Source: Chitinilyticum litopenaei DSM 21440 (GTDB taxonomy: Bacteria; Pseudomonadota; Gammaproteobacteria; Burkholderiales; Chitinibacteraceae). From it: a stretch of 43,880 nucleotides of DNA. Positions 32,874-41,395 of the stretch are shown here, piece after piece. The notes below the pieces were generated by a model that ran no database searches, had not been told where the DNA came from, and worked only from the letters and a program-made list of their open reading frames with translations. The DNA lies in NCBI RefSeq assembly GCF_000428145.1, contig NZ_ATZJ01000035.1, forward strand, positions 1-43,880, in the 5' to 3' direction. The first letter of the stretch is position 1, and the number at the start of each line of letters is the position of its first letter. Both the position numbers and the translations under genes were made by a program.

Positions 32874-33809
32874 ATGAACTGGTCCGAACGTCTGGCGCAA
32901 GCGCGCGTGCTGGTGGTGGGGGATGTAATGCTGGATCGCTACTGGTTCGGCGATGTCGAGCGCATCTCGCCGGAAGCGCCAGTGCCCGTGGCACGCATCC
33001 AGCGCACCGACGAGCGTGCGGGTGGTGCTGCGAATGTGGCGCGCAATATTGCCGCGCTCGGCGGACAGGCTCACTTGCTTGCCGTGGTGGGCGATGATGA
33101 GGCCGGCACCGCGCTTGAGCGTCTGCTGACAGCCCATGGCGTCAAGGCTTCCCTGCATCGCGATCCGGAAATCAGCACCACGGTCAAGCTGCGCGTGCTG
33201 GCGCGCCAGCAGCAATTGCTGCGCATTGATTTCGAGAACGAGCCCAGTCATGAAATCCTTGCTGCCAAGCTCGACCAGTTTGCCGCGCTGCTGCCCGGAG
33301 TGGATGTCGTCATCCTCTCGGATTACGGCAAGGGCGGCTTGCGCCATGTGCAGAAGATGATCGAGGTAGCCCGCCAGCATGGCAAGCCGGTGCTGGTCGA
33401 TCCCAAGGGTGACGAATACGGCCGCTATCGCGGTGCGACGCTGCTGACGCCCAATCGCAGCGAATTCCGCCAGGTGGCCGGCCGCTGGCGCGACGAGGCG
33501 GAGCTGACCGCCAAGGCTGCAGCCCTGCGCGAAGAGCTCGATCTTGACGCCTTGCTGGTGACGCGCAGCGAGGAGGGCATGAGCCTGTTTGCGCGCGACG
33601 AGGTCGTGCACAAGCCCACGGTTGCGCAGGAGGTATTCGATGTTTCGGGCGCCGGCGATACGGTGATCGCCACGCTGGGACTGATGCTGGCTGCCGGGCT
33701 CAGCCTGCCCGACGCGATGGACTGGTCCAACCGTGCCGCAGGCATTGTCGTGGCCAAGCTGGGTACGGCGGTGGTCTTGCCCGAAGAGCTGTTTGCCGGC
33801 CAGCCCTGA
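32874..33809 (+). CDS. rfaE1: D-glycero-beta-D-manno-heptose-7-phosphate kinase
   Basis: This 311-residue PfkB/ribokinase-family protein phosphorylates heptose 7-phosphate at C1 for LPS inner-core heptose. VVGDVMLDRYWFGDVERISPEAPVPV and RAGGAANVARN are family signatures. The catalytic segment is DVSGAGDTVIA near residues 258-268. It has only the kinase half; the nucleotidyltransferase half present in E. coli HldE is absent here and must lie elsewhere. The order lapB-pyrF-rfaE1 groups LPS functions. It ends 18 bases from the convergent GGDEF gene. Confidence 0.94.
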   Translation: MNWSERLAQARVLVVGDVMLDRYWFGDVERISPEAPVPVARIQRTDERAGGAANVARNIAALGGQAHLLAVVGDDEAGTALERLLTAHGVKASLHRDPEISTTVKLRVLARQQQLLRIDFENEPSHEILAAKLDQFAALLPGVDVVILSDYGKGGLRHVQKMIEVARQHGKPVLVDPKGDEYGRYRGATLLTPNRSEFRQVAGRWRDEAELTAKAAALREELDLDALLVTRSEEGMSLFARDEVVHKPTVAQEVFDVSGAGDTVIATLGLMLAAGLSLPDAMDWSNRAAGIVVAKLGTAVVLPEELFAGQP

Positions 33810-33827
33810 ACGGCTCAGACACAGAAC

Positions 33828-35624
33828 TCAGAATTGGGGTGGGGTATAGGTCTCCACCCTATTCTTGCCGGCCTTCTTGGCCATATACATGGCATGGTCT
33901 GCACGCTCAAGCGCTGCTTGCGTGCTGTCGCCGGGCTGGATTTCGGTGACGCCGGCACTGAAGGTGATCAGCAGCTTTTCATTGTTGTGCAGGAAAAAGC
34001 GCCGAGTCAGCTCGCGCTGCACCCGCTGCATGGCAGCCACTGCAGCGGCGCTGTCGGTTTCCGGCATGATGAGTACGAATTCCTCGCCACCATAGCGCGC
34101 CACCGAATCCATGGGGCGGACAATGGCCTTGATCACGCCCACCAGATGGCGCAATGCTTCATCGCCGGCGCCGTGTCCGCGTGAGTCGTTCAATTTCTTG
34201 AAGTTGTCGATGTCGAGCAGCGCCAGCGCCAGTGGCGAGCCGGTGCGCTGGCTGCGCGCCATTTCGGTTTCCATGGCTTCTTCCATGCCGCGCCGGTTCA
34301 GCGCGCCGGTGAGCTGGTCTTCACGCACGCGGCTGCTGAGCTCGCTCAGCTCGTTTTCCAGCTCCTGCACGCGCTGGTGCGCATCATCCGCGCGCTGCCG
34401 CGCCTCCTGCAGTTCGTCACGCGAGCGCTGCACATCGAGCTGCATGCTGCGCGTATCCTGCAGCAGCCCTTCCATCACGTCGCGGATGCTGCTGAGGTCG
34501 TTGGCTTTCTCGATCCGTTCGGCGTAGCTGCTGATGCGGTCGTGGTAGCGGTCGGTGCTTTGCGACATCACGCCAAGCCGGTCAATGAAGGAGGCCAGCA
34601 TTTCCTTCAGCGCCGCCTGGGCCTCGACCAGCGAATGCTTGAGCTGGCTCTGCTTGAACAGCACTTCCTTCAGCCCCGATTCGGCATCGTAGATGACGCG
34701 CATGTCCAGCGGCTGCGCCATGATGCTCTGCACCACGGCGATCTGGCCACGCACCCACTCGTCCTCGATCACGATCTCGGCCATATTGTCGGTCAAGAGC
34801 CGCAGCAGGTTCATCAGGCCATCGCACAGGCGCATTTCCTGATCGTTCTGCAATTCCAGCCGCAACCAGAATTTGCGCAGGCGCGGCAACAGCTTTTCGA
34901 AACCGGCGTCATCACTGACGGTGGCCGCTTCGGTGGCGAGCGAGGCGGCCTCCTGCTGCAACTCGGGATTGTGGCTCAGGCGTGCCTGCAGGCCGATTGT
35001 CAGGGTGCTGCTCAGGGCATTGGCCCAGCTGCCGTGGGAAACCGCTGTCTCGGCAGTTGCCGCCGTCGCTACCGCTTCGGCGCCAATGGCCGGCGCATCG
35101 GCCGCCTCGATCAGACCGCCGATGTCCCCGCCGGTATCGCCTTCGGCCCAGGCCTTGACCAGCGAGGCCAGCTTGTCGTTGAGTTCATCGGAGTTGTTGC
35201 CGAAATTGATCAGCACTTTCTCGAGGCTGGCCTGCTTGCGGCTGGGCGTGTACACCGGATTGCGCAAATCCCATTGCCGGATCAGGTCACGAATCAGCTC
35301 GGCCCAAGCTCGGCTCAGCGCCCCCTGGGCGCTGCTGGTCTGCACGCAGCGAAACAGCAGCTCGGGCAGTTCGGGCCACTGTTCAGTCTGGGCCAGCTTG
35401 CGCAGCTGTCCCAGTTGCCGCTGGCCTTCCGGGCTGGATTGCGAGCGCTGGTCCAGCGCAGCGAGAATTTCCCGCAGGGCCGGATGCAGGCGCTCGGCTT
35501 CGGCGGTGCCGGCGATTTCATGAAAAATCGCTTCATAATGATCCGGTGTTGGCGGCACCCGTCGCACCGCCAGTTGCTTCAGCGTTTCTCGGGCAATGTC
35601 GGTGGGATTGGTCGAGGATTTCAT
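33828..35624 (-). CDS. Soluble GGDEF-domain diguanylate cyclase
   Basis: This 598-residue protein has a C-terminal GGDEF domain from about residue 425. The active-site motif is GGEEF (RYGGEEFVLIMPE), so it can be expected to make c-di-GMP. An inhibitory I-site RPMD lies exactly five residues before it, as in product-inhibited cyclases. The N-terminal 330 residues are helical and of unrecognised family (starting region ARETLKQLAVRRVPPTPDHYEAIF). A coiled coil near 370-420 leads into the GGDEF domain. No membrane span or signal peptide is seen, so it is probably cytoplasmic and senses an internal or protein signal. It is convergent with rfaE1 and stands alone. Confidence 0.92.
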   Translation of the reverse strand: MKSSTNPTDIARETLKQLAVRRVPPTPDHYEAIFHEIAGTAEAERLHPALREILAALDQRSQSSPEGQRQLGQLRKLAQTEQWPELPELLFRCVQTSSAQGALSRAWAELIRDLIRQWDLRNPVYTPSRKQASLEKVLINFGNNSDELNDKLASLVKAWAEGDTGGDIGGLIEAADAPAIGAEAVATAATAETAVSHGSWANALSSTLTIGLQARLSHNPELQQEAASLATEAATVSDDAGFEKLLPRLRKFWLRLELQNDQEMRLCDGLMNLLRLLTDNMAEIVIEDEWVRGQIAVVQSIMAQPLDMRVIYDAESGLKEVLFKQSQLKHSLVEAQAALKEMLASFIDRLGVMSQSTDRYHDRISSYAERIEKANDLSSIRDVMEGLLQDTRSMQLDVQRSRDELQEARQRADDAHQRVQELENELSELSSRVREDQLTGALNRRGMEEAMETEMARSQRTGSPLALALLDIDNFKKLNDSRGHGAGDEALRHLVGVIKAIVRPMDSVARYGGEEFVLIMPETDSAAAVAAMQRVQRELTRRFFLHNNEKLLITFSAGVTEIQPGDSTQAALERADHAMYMAKKAGKNRVETYTPPQF

Positions 35625-35676
35625 GGCCAGGCACTGCGAGCGAATTCCGGAGCTGCAGTATATGCCGCCACAAAAG

Positions 35677-35704
35677 CATCAGGCCACCCGGAGGTGGCCT
35701 GATG
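35677..35704 (-). terminator. Terminator of the ribF-ileS-lspA-ispH operon
   Basis: CATCAGGCCACC (35677-35688), loop CGGA, GGTGGCCTGATG (35693-35704): a perfect 12-bp stem. On the minus strand it is followed by CTTTTG. It lies 33 bases past the ispH stop. Its core nearly equals the metZ/sstT terminator at 22858-22882. Confidence 0.85.
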
Positions 35705-35737
35705 GCGTCAGAAATGCAGCCGGCCGGTGGCGAGCCG

Positions 35738-36658
35738 TCAGGCCAGACCCTTGGGCAGGCTGAACACGACGTTTTCCTCGATGCCGTCCATCGGTGCCAC
35801 GCTCTTGGCGCCGTAGGACTGGATGCGCTCGATGACCTGCTGGACAAGGATTTCCGGCGCCGACGCACCGGCGGTAATGCCGACGCGGGCTTTGCTGGCA
35901 AACCATTCCACCTTCAGCTCGCCGGCGTTGTCGACCATATAGGCGTCGATGCCGAGGCTGGCGCCGACTTCGCGCAGGCGGTTGGAGTTCGAGCTGTTGG
36001 GCGAGCCGACGACGATCAGCACATCCACATCGCGCGCCAGCTGCTTGACCGCATCCTGGCGGTTTTGCGTGGCGTAGCAGATGTCATCCTTCTTCGGGCC
36101 GACAATGTCGGGGAAGCGTGCGCGCAGCGCGTCGACGACCTTTTGCGCGTCATCGACCGACAGCGTGGTTTGCGTCACATAGGCCAGCTTCTCGTGACCC
36201 TCAACGTCCAGTGTCGCCACATCCGCGGCTTCTTCCACCAGGAACATCGGGCCATTGCCCTGGCCCATGGTGCCTTCCACCTCGGGATGCCCCTTGTGGC
36301 CGATCATGATGATGGCGAAACCCTGTTGCTGCAGGCGCCGCACTTCCAGGTGCACCTTGGTCACCAGCGGGCAGGTGGCGTCAAAGACGTTCAGCCCGCG
36401 TGCTTCGGCCTCGCTGCGCACGGCCTGCGAGACGCCGTGCGCCGAAAAGATCACGGTATTGCCGGCGGGAACGTCGGCCAGGTCCTCGATGAAGATCGCG
36501 CCCTTGGCTTTCAGGTCTTCGATCACGAATTTGTTGTGCACGACTTCGTGGCGCACGTAGATGGGCGCGCCGTATTTTTCCAGCGCCTTTTCGACAATCG
36601 CGATGGCGCGGTCAACGCCGGCACAGAAGCCGCGCGGCTGGGCAAGGATGATGTTCAT
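35738..36658 (-). CDS. ispH: 4-hydroxy-3-methylbut-2-enyl diphosphate reductase
   Basis: This 306-residue iron-sulphur enzyme performs the last step of the MEP isoprenoid pathway. The three cluster cysteines are Cys12 (RGFCAGVDRA), the one in DATCPLVTKVH near residue 95, and the one in DDICYATQNRQ near 192. SAHGVS carries the conserved histidine. The start overlaps the lspA stop by four bases. ileS-lspA-ispH is the conserved proteobacterial order. Confidence 0.97.
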   Translation of the reverse strand: MNIILAQPRGFCAGVDRAIAIVEKALEKYGAPIYVRHEVVHNKFVIEDLKAKGAIFIEDLADVPAGNTVIFSAHGVSQAVRSEAEARGLNVFDATCPLVTKVHLEVRRLQQQGFAIIMIGHKGHPEVEGTMGQGNGPMFLVEEAADVATLDVEGHEKLAYVTQTTLSVDDAQKVVDALRARFPDIVGPKKDDICYATQNRQDAVKQLARDVDVLIVVGSPNSSNSNRLREVGASLGIDAYMVDNAGELKVEWFASKARVGITAGASAPEILVQQVIERIQSYGAKSVAPMDGIEENVVFSLPKGLA

Positions 36659-37155
36659 GCTGCGGGTTTCTCCTTCTCGCGGCGGTAGCTGTCCCAGATG
36701 ATCAGCGCGGCGCCGCCAACGATGGCCGAGTCGGCCAGATTGAAGGCGGGATAGTGGCGCGCGCCCAGGTAAAAATCAAGAAAATCAATGACGTGACCAA
36801 AAATCATACGGTCGATGGCATTGCCGATGGCGCCGCCGAGAATCATGGCCAGCGCCAGTGCAAAGCGGGTTTCGTGCTGATGCTTTTTCAGCAGCACCAC
36901 GATATAGGCAGACACACCCAGCGCCAGTGCGGTAAAGAAATGCCGCTGCCAGCCGCCGGCGTCGGCCAGGAAGGAAAAGGCTGCGCCGGGGTTGTAGGCC
37001 AGGGTCAGATTGAAAAAGCCGGGTATCACCGTCAGGCTCTCGCCCTTGTTGAAGCTCAGCTCGATACCGTGCTTGGTAATCTGGTCGAGCGCCAGCACGC
37101 CCAGTGCCAGCAGCAGCCACTGTTTCAGGCCGAAACCGGCCAGTCGCTTAAGCAT
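36655..37155 (-). CDS. lspA: Lipoprotein signal peptidase (signal peptidase II)
   Basis: This 166-residue inner-membrane aspartyl protease cleaves prolipoprotein signal peptides. The two catalytic aspartates lie in GNAIDRMIFGHVIDF and AFNLADSAIV. Four membrane spans are visible. The ATG at 37155 is inside the last codons of ileS (8-base overlap); a longer frame to 37221 is an artefact. It ends in a four-base overlap with ispH. Confidence 0.96.
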   Translation of the reverse strand: MLKRLAGFGLKQWLLLALGVLALDQITKHGIELSFNKGESLTVIPGFFNLTLAYNPGAAFSFLADAGGWQRHFFTALALGVSAYIVVLLKKHQHETRFALALAMILGGAIGNAIDRMIFGHVIDFLDFYLGARHYPAFNLADSAIVGGAALIIWDSYRREKEKPAA

Positions 37156-40033
37156 GCTGGCGTACCTCCCCGGCACCGTGCAGATTGTCGTCGCAGCGCG
37201 CGCACAGCGTCGGGTGTCCATCTACGGTGCCTACGGTCGGGTGGTAGTGCCAGCAGCGTTCGCACTTCTCGTATTCCGAAACTTTGACGCTGATGGCGCT
37301 TTCATCGCCTTGCTGCAATACGGCCTTCGAGACGATGAGCAGGAATTTCAGCTCTTCGCCCAGCGCCGCCAGTGCAGTGTGCGTCTCGCCGCTGGCGGTA
37401 ATGACCACTTCGGCCTGCAGGCTGGAGCCGACCTTGCCTTCCGATCGCAGCACTTCGATATCCTTGTGCATTTGTGTACGCACTTCGCGGGCCAGTGCAA
37501 ACTGGGCAGAGAGTGCCGCGGCATCGGCAACGGCCGGAACAAGGTGCCAGCGATCAAGGAACACGCTGTCGCCCGTGCCATTGAGCACTTCCCAGACTTC
37601 ATGCGCGGTGAACGAGGTGATCGGCGCCAGCAGACGCACCAGCGCCTGCGTGATGTGCCACAGCACGGTCTGTGCCGAGCGGCGGCCGGCGCTGTCCGCG
37701 GCCATCGTGTAGAGGCGGTCCTTGATGATGTCCAGATAGAAGGAGCCGAGTTCTTCCGAGGCGTAGGCGGTGATGTCCTGTACGGCGAGGTGGAACTCGT
37801 ACTTGTCGTACAGGGCCAGCACGCGCGGCTGGAATTCACCGAGCTGCACCAGCGCATAGCGATCCAGTGTCGTCAGCTGTTCGACGGGCAGGGCATTTTC
37901 AGCCTTGAAGTCCGACAGGTTGGCCAGCAGGAAGCGCAGCGTATTGCGGATGCGGCGATAGCTGTCAGTCGTGCGCTTGAGGATTTCGTCGGAAATCGAC
38001 AGCTCGCCCGAGTAATCGGTGCTGGCGGTCCACAGGCGCAGCATATCGGCGCCCATCTGGTTGATGACGGTCTGCGGAGCGATCACATTGCCTTTGGACT
38101 TGGACATCTTCATGCCCTTGCCGTCCACCACAAAACCGTGCGTGAGCAGCTGGTCGTAGGGCGCGCGGCCTTCGGTCGCGCAAGCGGTCAAGAGCGAGGA
38201 CTGGAACCAGCCGCGGTGCTGGTCGGAGCCTTCCAGATACAGGTCGGCCGGCCACTTGAGGCCGCGTTCGCGCAGCACGGCAAAGTGGGTCGAGCCGGAG
38301 TCGAACCACACGTCCAGTGTGTCTTTCAGTTTTTCATAGGTGTCGGCTTCCGCGCCCAGCAGCTCGCTGGCGTCCAGACTGAACCAGGCTTCGATGCCGT
38401 GTTGCTCGATGCGCTGAGCGACCTGTTCCAGCAGCTCATTGGTGCGCGGGTGCAGCTCGCCGGTTTCCTTGTGCACGAAGAAGGTCATCGGCACGCCCCA
38501 GTTGCGCTGGCGCGAAATGCACCAGTCCGGGCGGTTCTTGATCATCGCTTCCAGGCGTGCGCGGCCCCAGCTCGGGAAGAAGGCGGTGTCGTCGACGGCC
38601 TTGTTGGCCTTGTCGCGCAGCACGCTGCCGTCATGCGCGGCATGCTCCATGGCGATGAACCACTGGCTGGTCGCGCGGAAGATGATCGGTGTCTTGTGGC
38701 GCCAGCAGTGCGGGTAGCTGTGCAGCAGCTTCTCGTTCGCCAGCAGGTTACCGTTGGCTTCCAGTACTTCCAGTACCAGCGGGTTGGCTTTCCAGACGGT
38801 GAGGCCGGCCAGTTCAACGTTGCCATTCATGGCCGGCGTGTTGCTGATATAGCGGCCATCGTTGCCAACCGGATTGTCGACCGGCAGCTTGTAGTGCAGG
38901 CCAACCTGGTAATCCTCGACACCGTGCGCCGGTGCCGTGTGCACGAGACCGGTACCCGCGTCGGTGGTGACGTGCTCGCCGACAATTACCGGCACCTGGC
39001 GGGCAAAGAAGGGGTGCTGCAGCTGCAGGCCCTCCAGCGCCGCGCCCTTGGCTTGCGCAATCACTTCATTGGCGTCCAGGCCGTAGCGCTTGATCGCCGC
39101 TTCCGCCAGATCGCGAGCCAGAATCAGCAGGCCCTTCTCGGTGGCGATCAGGTCATAGGTCAGCTCGGCAGACACGCAGACGGCCTGGTTGGCGGGCAGC
39201 GTCCACGGCGTGGTCGTCCAGATCACGGCAAAGGCTTGCTGGTCGCCGACATTGATCCCGCCAAAGGCTTTGGACAGGGCTGCGGCATCGATTACGCGGA
39301 AACCGACGTCGATGGCGGGGGAAGTCTTGTCTTCGTATTCGACTTCCGCTTCGGCGAGTGCCGAGCCGCAATCCACGCACCAGTGCACCGGCTTCTGGCC
39401 GCGCGTCATGTAGCCGTTGGCGTTGATCTTGCCCAGCGTGCGGACAATTTCCGCTTCCGTCTTGAAATCCATGGTGCGGTACGGATTTTCCCAGTCGCCC
39501 CAGACGCCCAGGCGGATGAAATCGACCTTCTGCCGCTCGATCTGCTTGGCGGCATATTCGCGGCACAGCTCGCGGGTGAAGGACGCCGGCAGCTTGGTTT
39601 CCTTCTCATCCAGGCCGTTGGCCTTGCGATATTCGACGATGCGCGCGTGGATGTCGGGGTTGTTCTTCACCGCATCCTTGTCGCTTTTGACGATCTTCTC
39701 GATCTGGTGTTCGATCGGCAGGCCGTGGCAATCCCAGCCCGGCACATAGGGCGCATCGAAGCCGGCCAGCGACTTCGACTTGATGATGATGTCCTTCAGG
39801 ATCTTGTTGACCGCATGACCGATATGGATGTCGCCGTTGGCATAGGGCGGGCCGTCGTGCAGCAGGAATTGCGGGCGGTTTTCGGCTTTGGCTCGGGCGC
39901 GCAATTTTTGATAGAGCTGCTGATCCTGCCATTGCTTGAGAAAGCCCGGCTCGCGCTTGGCCAGATCGCCACGCATGGGAAACGGCGTGTCGAGCAGGTT
40001 GACGGGATACTTGTTGCTGGTCTTGTCGGTCAT
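37148..40033 (-). CDS. ileS: Isoleucyl-tRNA synthetase
   Basis: This 961-residue class I synthetase has HIGH at residues 70-73 (GDIHIGHAVNK) and KMSKSKGN near residue 640. The CP1 editing domain lies between them (WTTTPWTLPANQAV). The C-terminal zinc site is CERCW and CARC. The length and the presence of the zinc finger put it in the bacterial IleS1 group, usually sensitive to mupirocin; that last point is family knowledge. It is followed by overlapping lspA. Confidence 0.98.
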   Translation of the reverse strand: MTDKTSNKYPVNLLDTPFPMRGDLAKREPGFLKQWQDQQLYQKLRARAKAENRPQFLLHDGPPYANGDIHIGHAVNKILKDIIIKSKSLAGFDAPYVPGWDCHGLPIEHQIEKIVKSDKDAVKNNPDIHARIVEYRKANGLDEKETKLPASFTRELCREYAAKQIERQKVDFIRLGVWGDWENPYRTMDFKTEAEIVRTLGKINANGYMTRGQKPVHWCVDCGSALAEAEVEYEDKTSPAIDVGFRVIDAAALSKAFGGINVGDQQAFAVIWTTTPWTLPANQAVCVSAELTYDLIATEKGLLILARDLAEAAIKRYGLDANEVIAQAKGAALEGLQLQHPFFARQVPVIVGEHVTTDAGTGLVHTAPAHGVEDYQVGLHYKLPVDNPVGNDGRYISNTPAMNGNVELAGLTVWKANPLVLEVLEANGNLLANEKLLHSYPHCWRHKTPIIFRATSQWFIAMEHAAHDGSVLRDKANKAVDDTAFFPSWGRARLEAMIKNRPDWCISRQRNWGVPMTFFVHKETGELHPRTNELLEQVAQRIEQHGIEAWFSLDASELLGAEADTYEKLKDTLDVWFDSGSTHFAVLRERGLKWPADLYLEGSDQHRGWFQSSLLTACATEGRAPYDQLLTHGFVVDGKGMKMSKSKGNVIAPQTVINQMGADMLRLWTASTDYSGELSISDEILKRTTDSYRRIRNTLRFLLANLSDFKAENALPVEQLTTLDRYALVQLGEFQPRVLALYDKYEFHLAVQDITAYASEELGSFYLDIIKDRLYTMAADSAGRRSAQTVLWHITQALVRLLAPITSFTAHEVWEVLNGTGDSVFLDRWHLVPAVADAAALSAQFALAREVRTQMHKDIEVLRSEGKVGSSLQAEVVITASGETHTALAALGEELKFLLIVSKAVLQQGDESAISVKVSEYEKCERCWHYHPTVGTVDGHPTLCARCDDNLHGAGEVRQHA

Positions 40034-40091
40034 GGCTGTTCCGGTATGCAGGGTATTGGTCTGTATGCTTTGAATTGGATGGGCTGCGTGG

Positions 40092-41024
40092 CTATACGTT
40101 CAGGTTTTCTTTTGCCGCGAACCAGGCTCTGGCCGCTTCGCAATCCCTGGCGATCTGGGCTTTCAGGGTTTCCAGATCGGGGTATTTTTCTTCATCACGC
40201 AGTTTGACGAGGAAATCGACGCGCAAATGGCGGCGGTAGATGTCCTCGTTGAAATCGAAGAGGTGTACTTCCAGCTTGGGCAGCAGGTCGCCGCCGTGGA
40301 TGGTCGGCCGAAAACCCAGACTGGCCACGCCCTGGCGCACTCCGCCCAGGCCATGCACTGCGACAACGAAAATGCCCAGCAACGGCGGGCGATTGTGTTT
40401 GAGCTGGATGTTGGCGGTCGGAAAGCCGAGCTGGCGGCCGATGCGCTCGCCGCCGACCACACGGCCGGAAATCGAATAGGGGCGGCCAAGCAGGCGGGCG
40501 GCATGCTCGAGCTCGCCGGCCGCGAGCGCCGCGCGCACGGCGGTCGAGGAAATGCGCTTCGACTCATGCTGGATTTCCGGCAGGCCGGCCACGCTCAGCG
40601 CGGGTGTCGCCGCAAGCAGCGCCAGGTCGCCGCGCCGCTGCCGGCCAAAGCGGAAGTCATCGCCCACCAGCACATGTTGCGCATGCAGGTGTCGAACCAG
40701 CACCTCGTCGCGGAAGGCTTCGGCCTCAAGCGCGGCAAAGCGGCGGTCAAAACGCTGCACCACCAGATAATCGACACCGGCCGCCGCCAGCAACTCGATT
40801 TTTTCGCGCAGGCTGGTCAGTCGCGCCGGCGCCTGATCGGGTGTGAAGAGCTCGCGCGGATGCGGCTCGAAGGTGAGCACGGCGGTAGGCAGTGCCCGGC
40901 GCGCGCCATCGTCGCGCAATTGCTGCAGCAGGGCCTGGTGGCCAAGGTGCAGGCCATCGAAATTGCCGATGGCCAGAACACAGGGGGGGAGGGTCGCGCC
41001 CAGGGCGCCGCGGACCACGCGCAT
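40092..41024 (-). CDS. ribF: Bifunctional riboflavin kinase/FMN adenylyltransferase
   Basis: This 310-residue enzyme makes FMN and FAD. The N-terminal adenylyltransferase domain carries GNFDGLHLGHQALL (residues 20-33) and ISSTAVRAAL. The C-terminal flavokinase domain carries GRVVGGERIGRQLGFPTANI. ATG 41024 is preferred to the TTG immediately before it. It leads ribF-ileS-lspA-ispH; a 58-base gap separates it from ileS, with no terminator seen. Confidence 0.96.
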   Translation of the reverse strand: MRVVRGALGATLPPCVLAIGNFDGLHLGHQALLQQLRDDGARRALPTAVLTFEPHPRELFTPDQAPARLTSLREKIELLAAAGVDYLVVQRFDRRFAALEAEAFRDEVLVRHLHAQHVLVGDDFRFGRQRRGDLALLAATPALSVAGLPEIQHESKRISSTAVRAALAAGELEHAARLLGRPYSISGRVVGGERIGRQLGFPTANIQLKHNRPPLLGIFVVAVHGLGGVRQGVASLGFRPTIHGGDLLPKLEVHLFDFNEDIYRRHLRVDFLVKLRDEEKYPDLETLKAQIARDCEAARAWFAAKENLNV

Positions 41025-41057
41025 CAACGCTGCTGCTTAATCAATTGGAAACCGCCG

Positions 41058-41086
41058 ATTGTAATGGCTGACGCCCGATTTGTCTT
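41058..41086 (-). promoter_or_regulatory. Candidate promoter of ribF
   Basis: On the minus strand TACAAT (41058-41063) has AAGACA 17 bases upstream (41081-41086). The -10 is good and the -35 poor. The start point would be about 25 bases before the ribF ATG. Confidence 0.4.
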
Positions 41087-41395
41087 TGGGGCAGCCCGGG
41101 ATCCGCACGCCGCTTTGCTGCCTGCTGCGCATGCTGGCGACCGGTTTGGCCAGAAACGACACGCAAAACTGCACCCGTCTTGTGGGTCATGGCCGCGTTG
41201 CCCGTCCTGATGGTCGTCAAACTTGTCGCGCCTTTTCTCCGTCCTAGTTCGAACTGACTAGCCAGCACCGGCCTTTGGGTGGTTGCGGCCTAGCCCGCTT
41301 GCGCGGGCGCGCTGCGTACAACGATGAATGCCGGCGCCTGGGCGCGGCCCGTATGCTTGTCCACATGGGCTGAAAGGTCTTTACGGGAGGTGGAC
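41087..41395. other. Intergenic region between divergent ribF and narK1
   Basis: No credible gene is seen. It holds a 10-bp perfect palindrome AGTTCGAACT (41246-41255), set within CTAGT...ACTAG (41244-41261). It also holds a GC hairpin GCCCGC-TTGC-GCGGGC (41293-41308). I did not find a convincing FNR/Anr box (TTGAT-N4-ATCAA) or a clear pair of NarL heptamers. A strong GGGAGG ribosome binding site for narK1 closes the region. Confidence 0.5.

Noticed and set aside
37010..40207. A 1065-codon plus-strand frame opposite ileS
   Set aside because: It is the antisense of a clear isoleucyl-tRNA synthetase with complete motifs. The product is low in complexity and matches no family.
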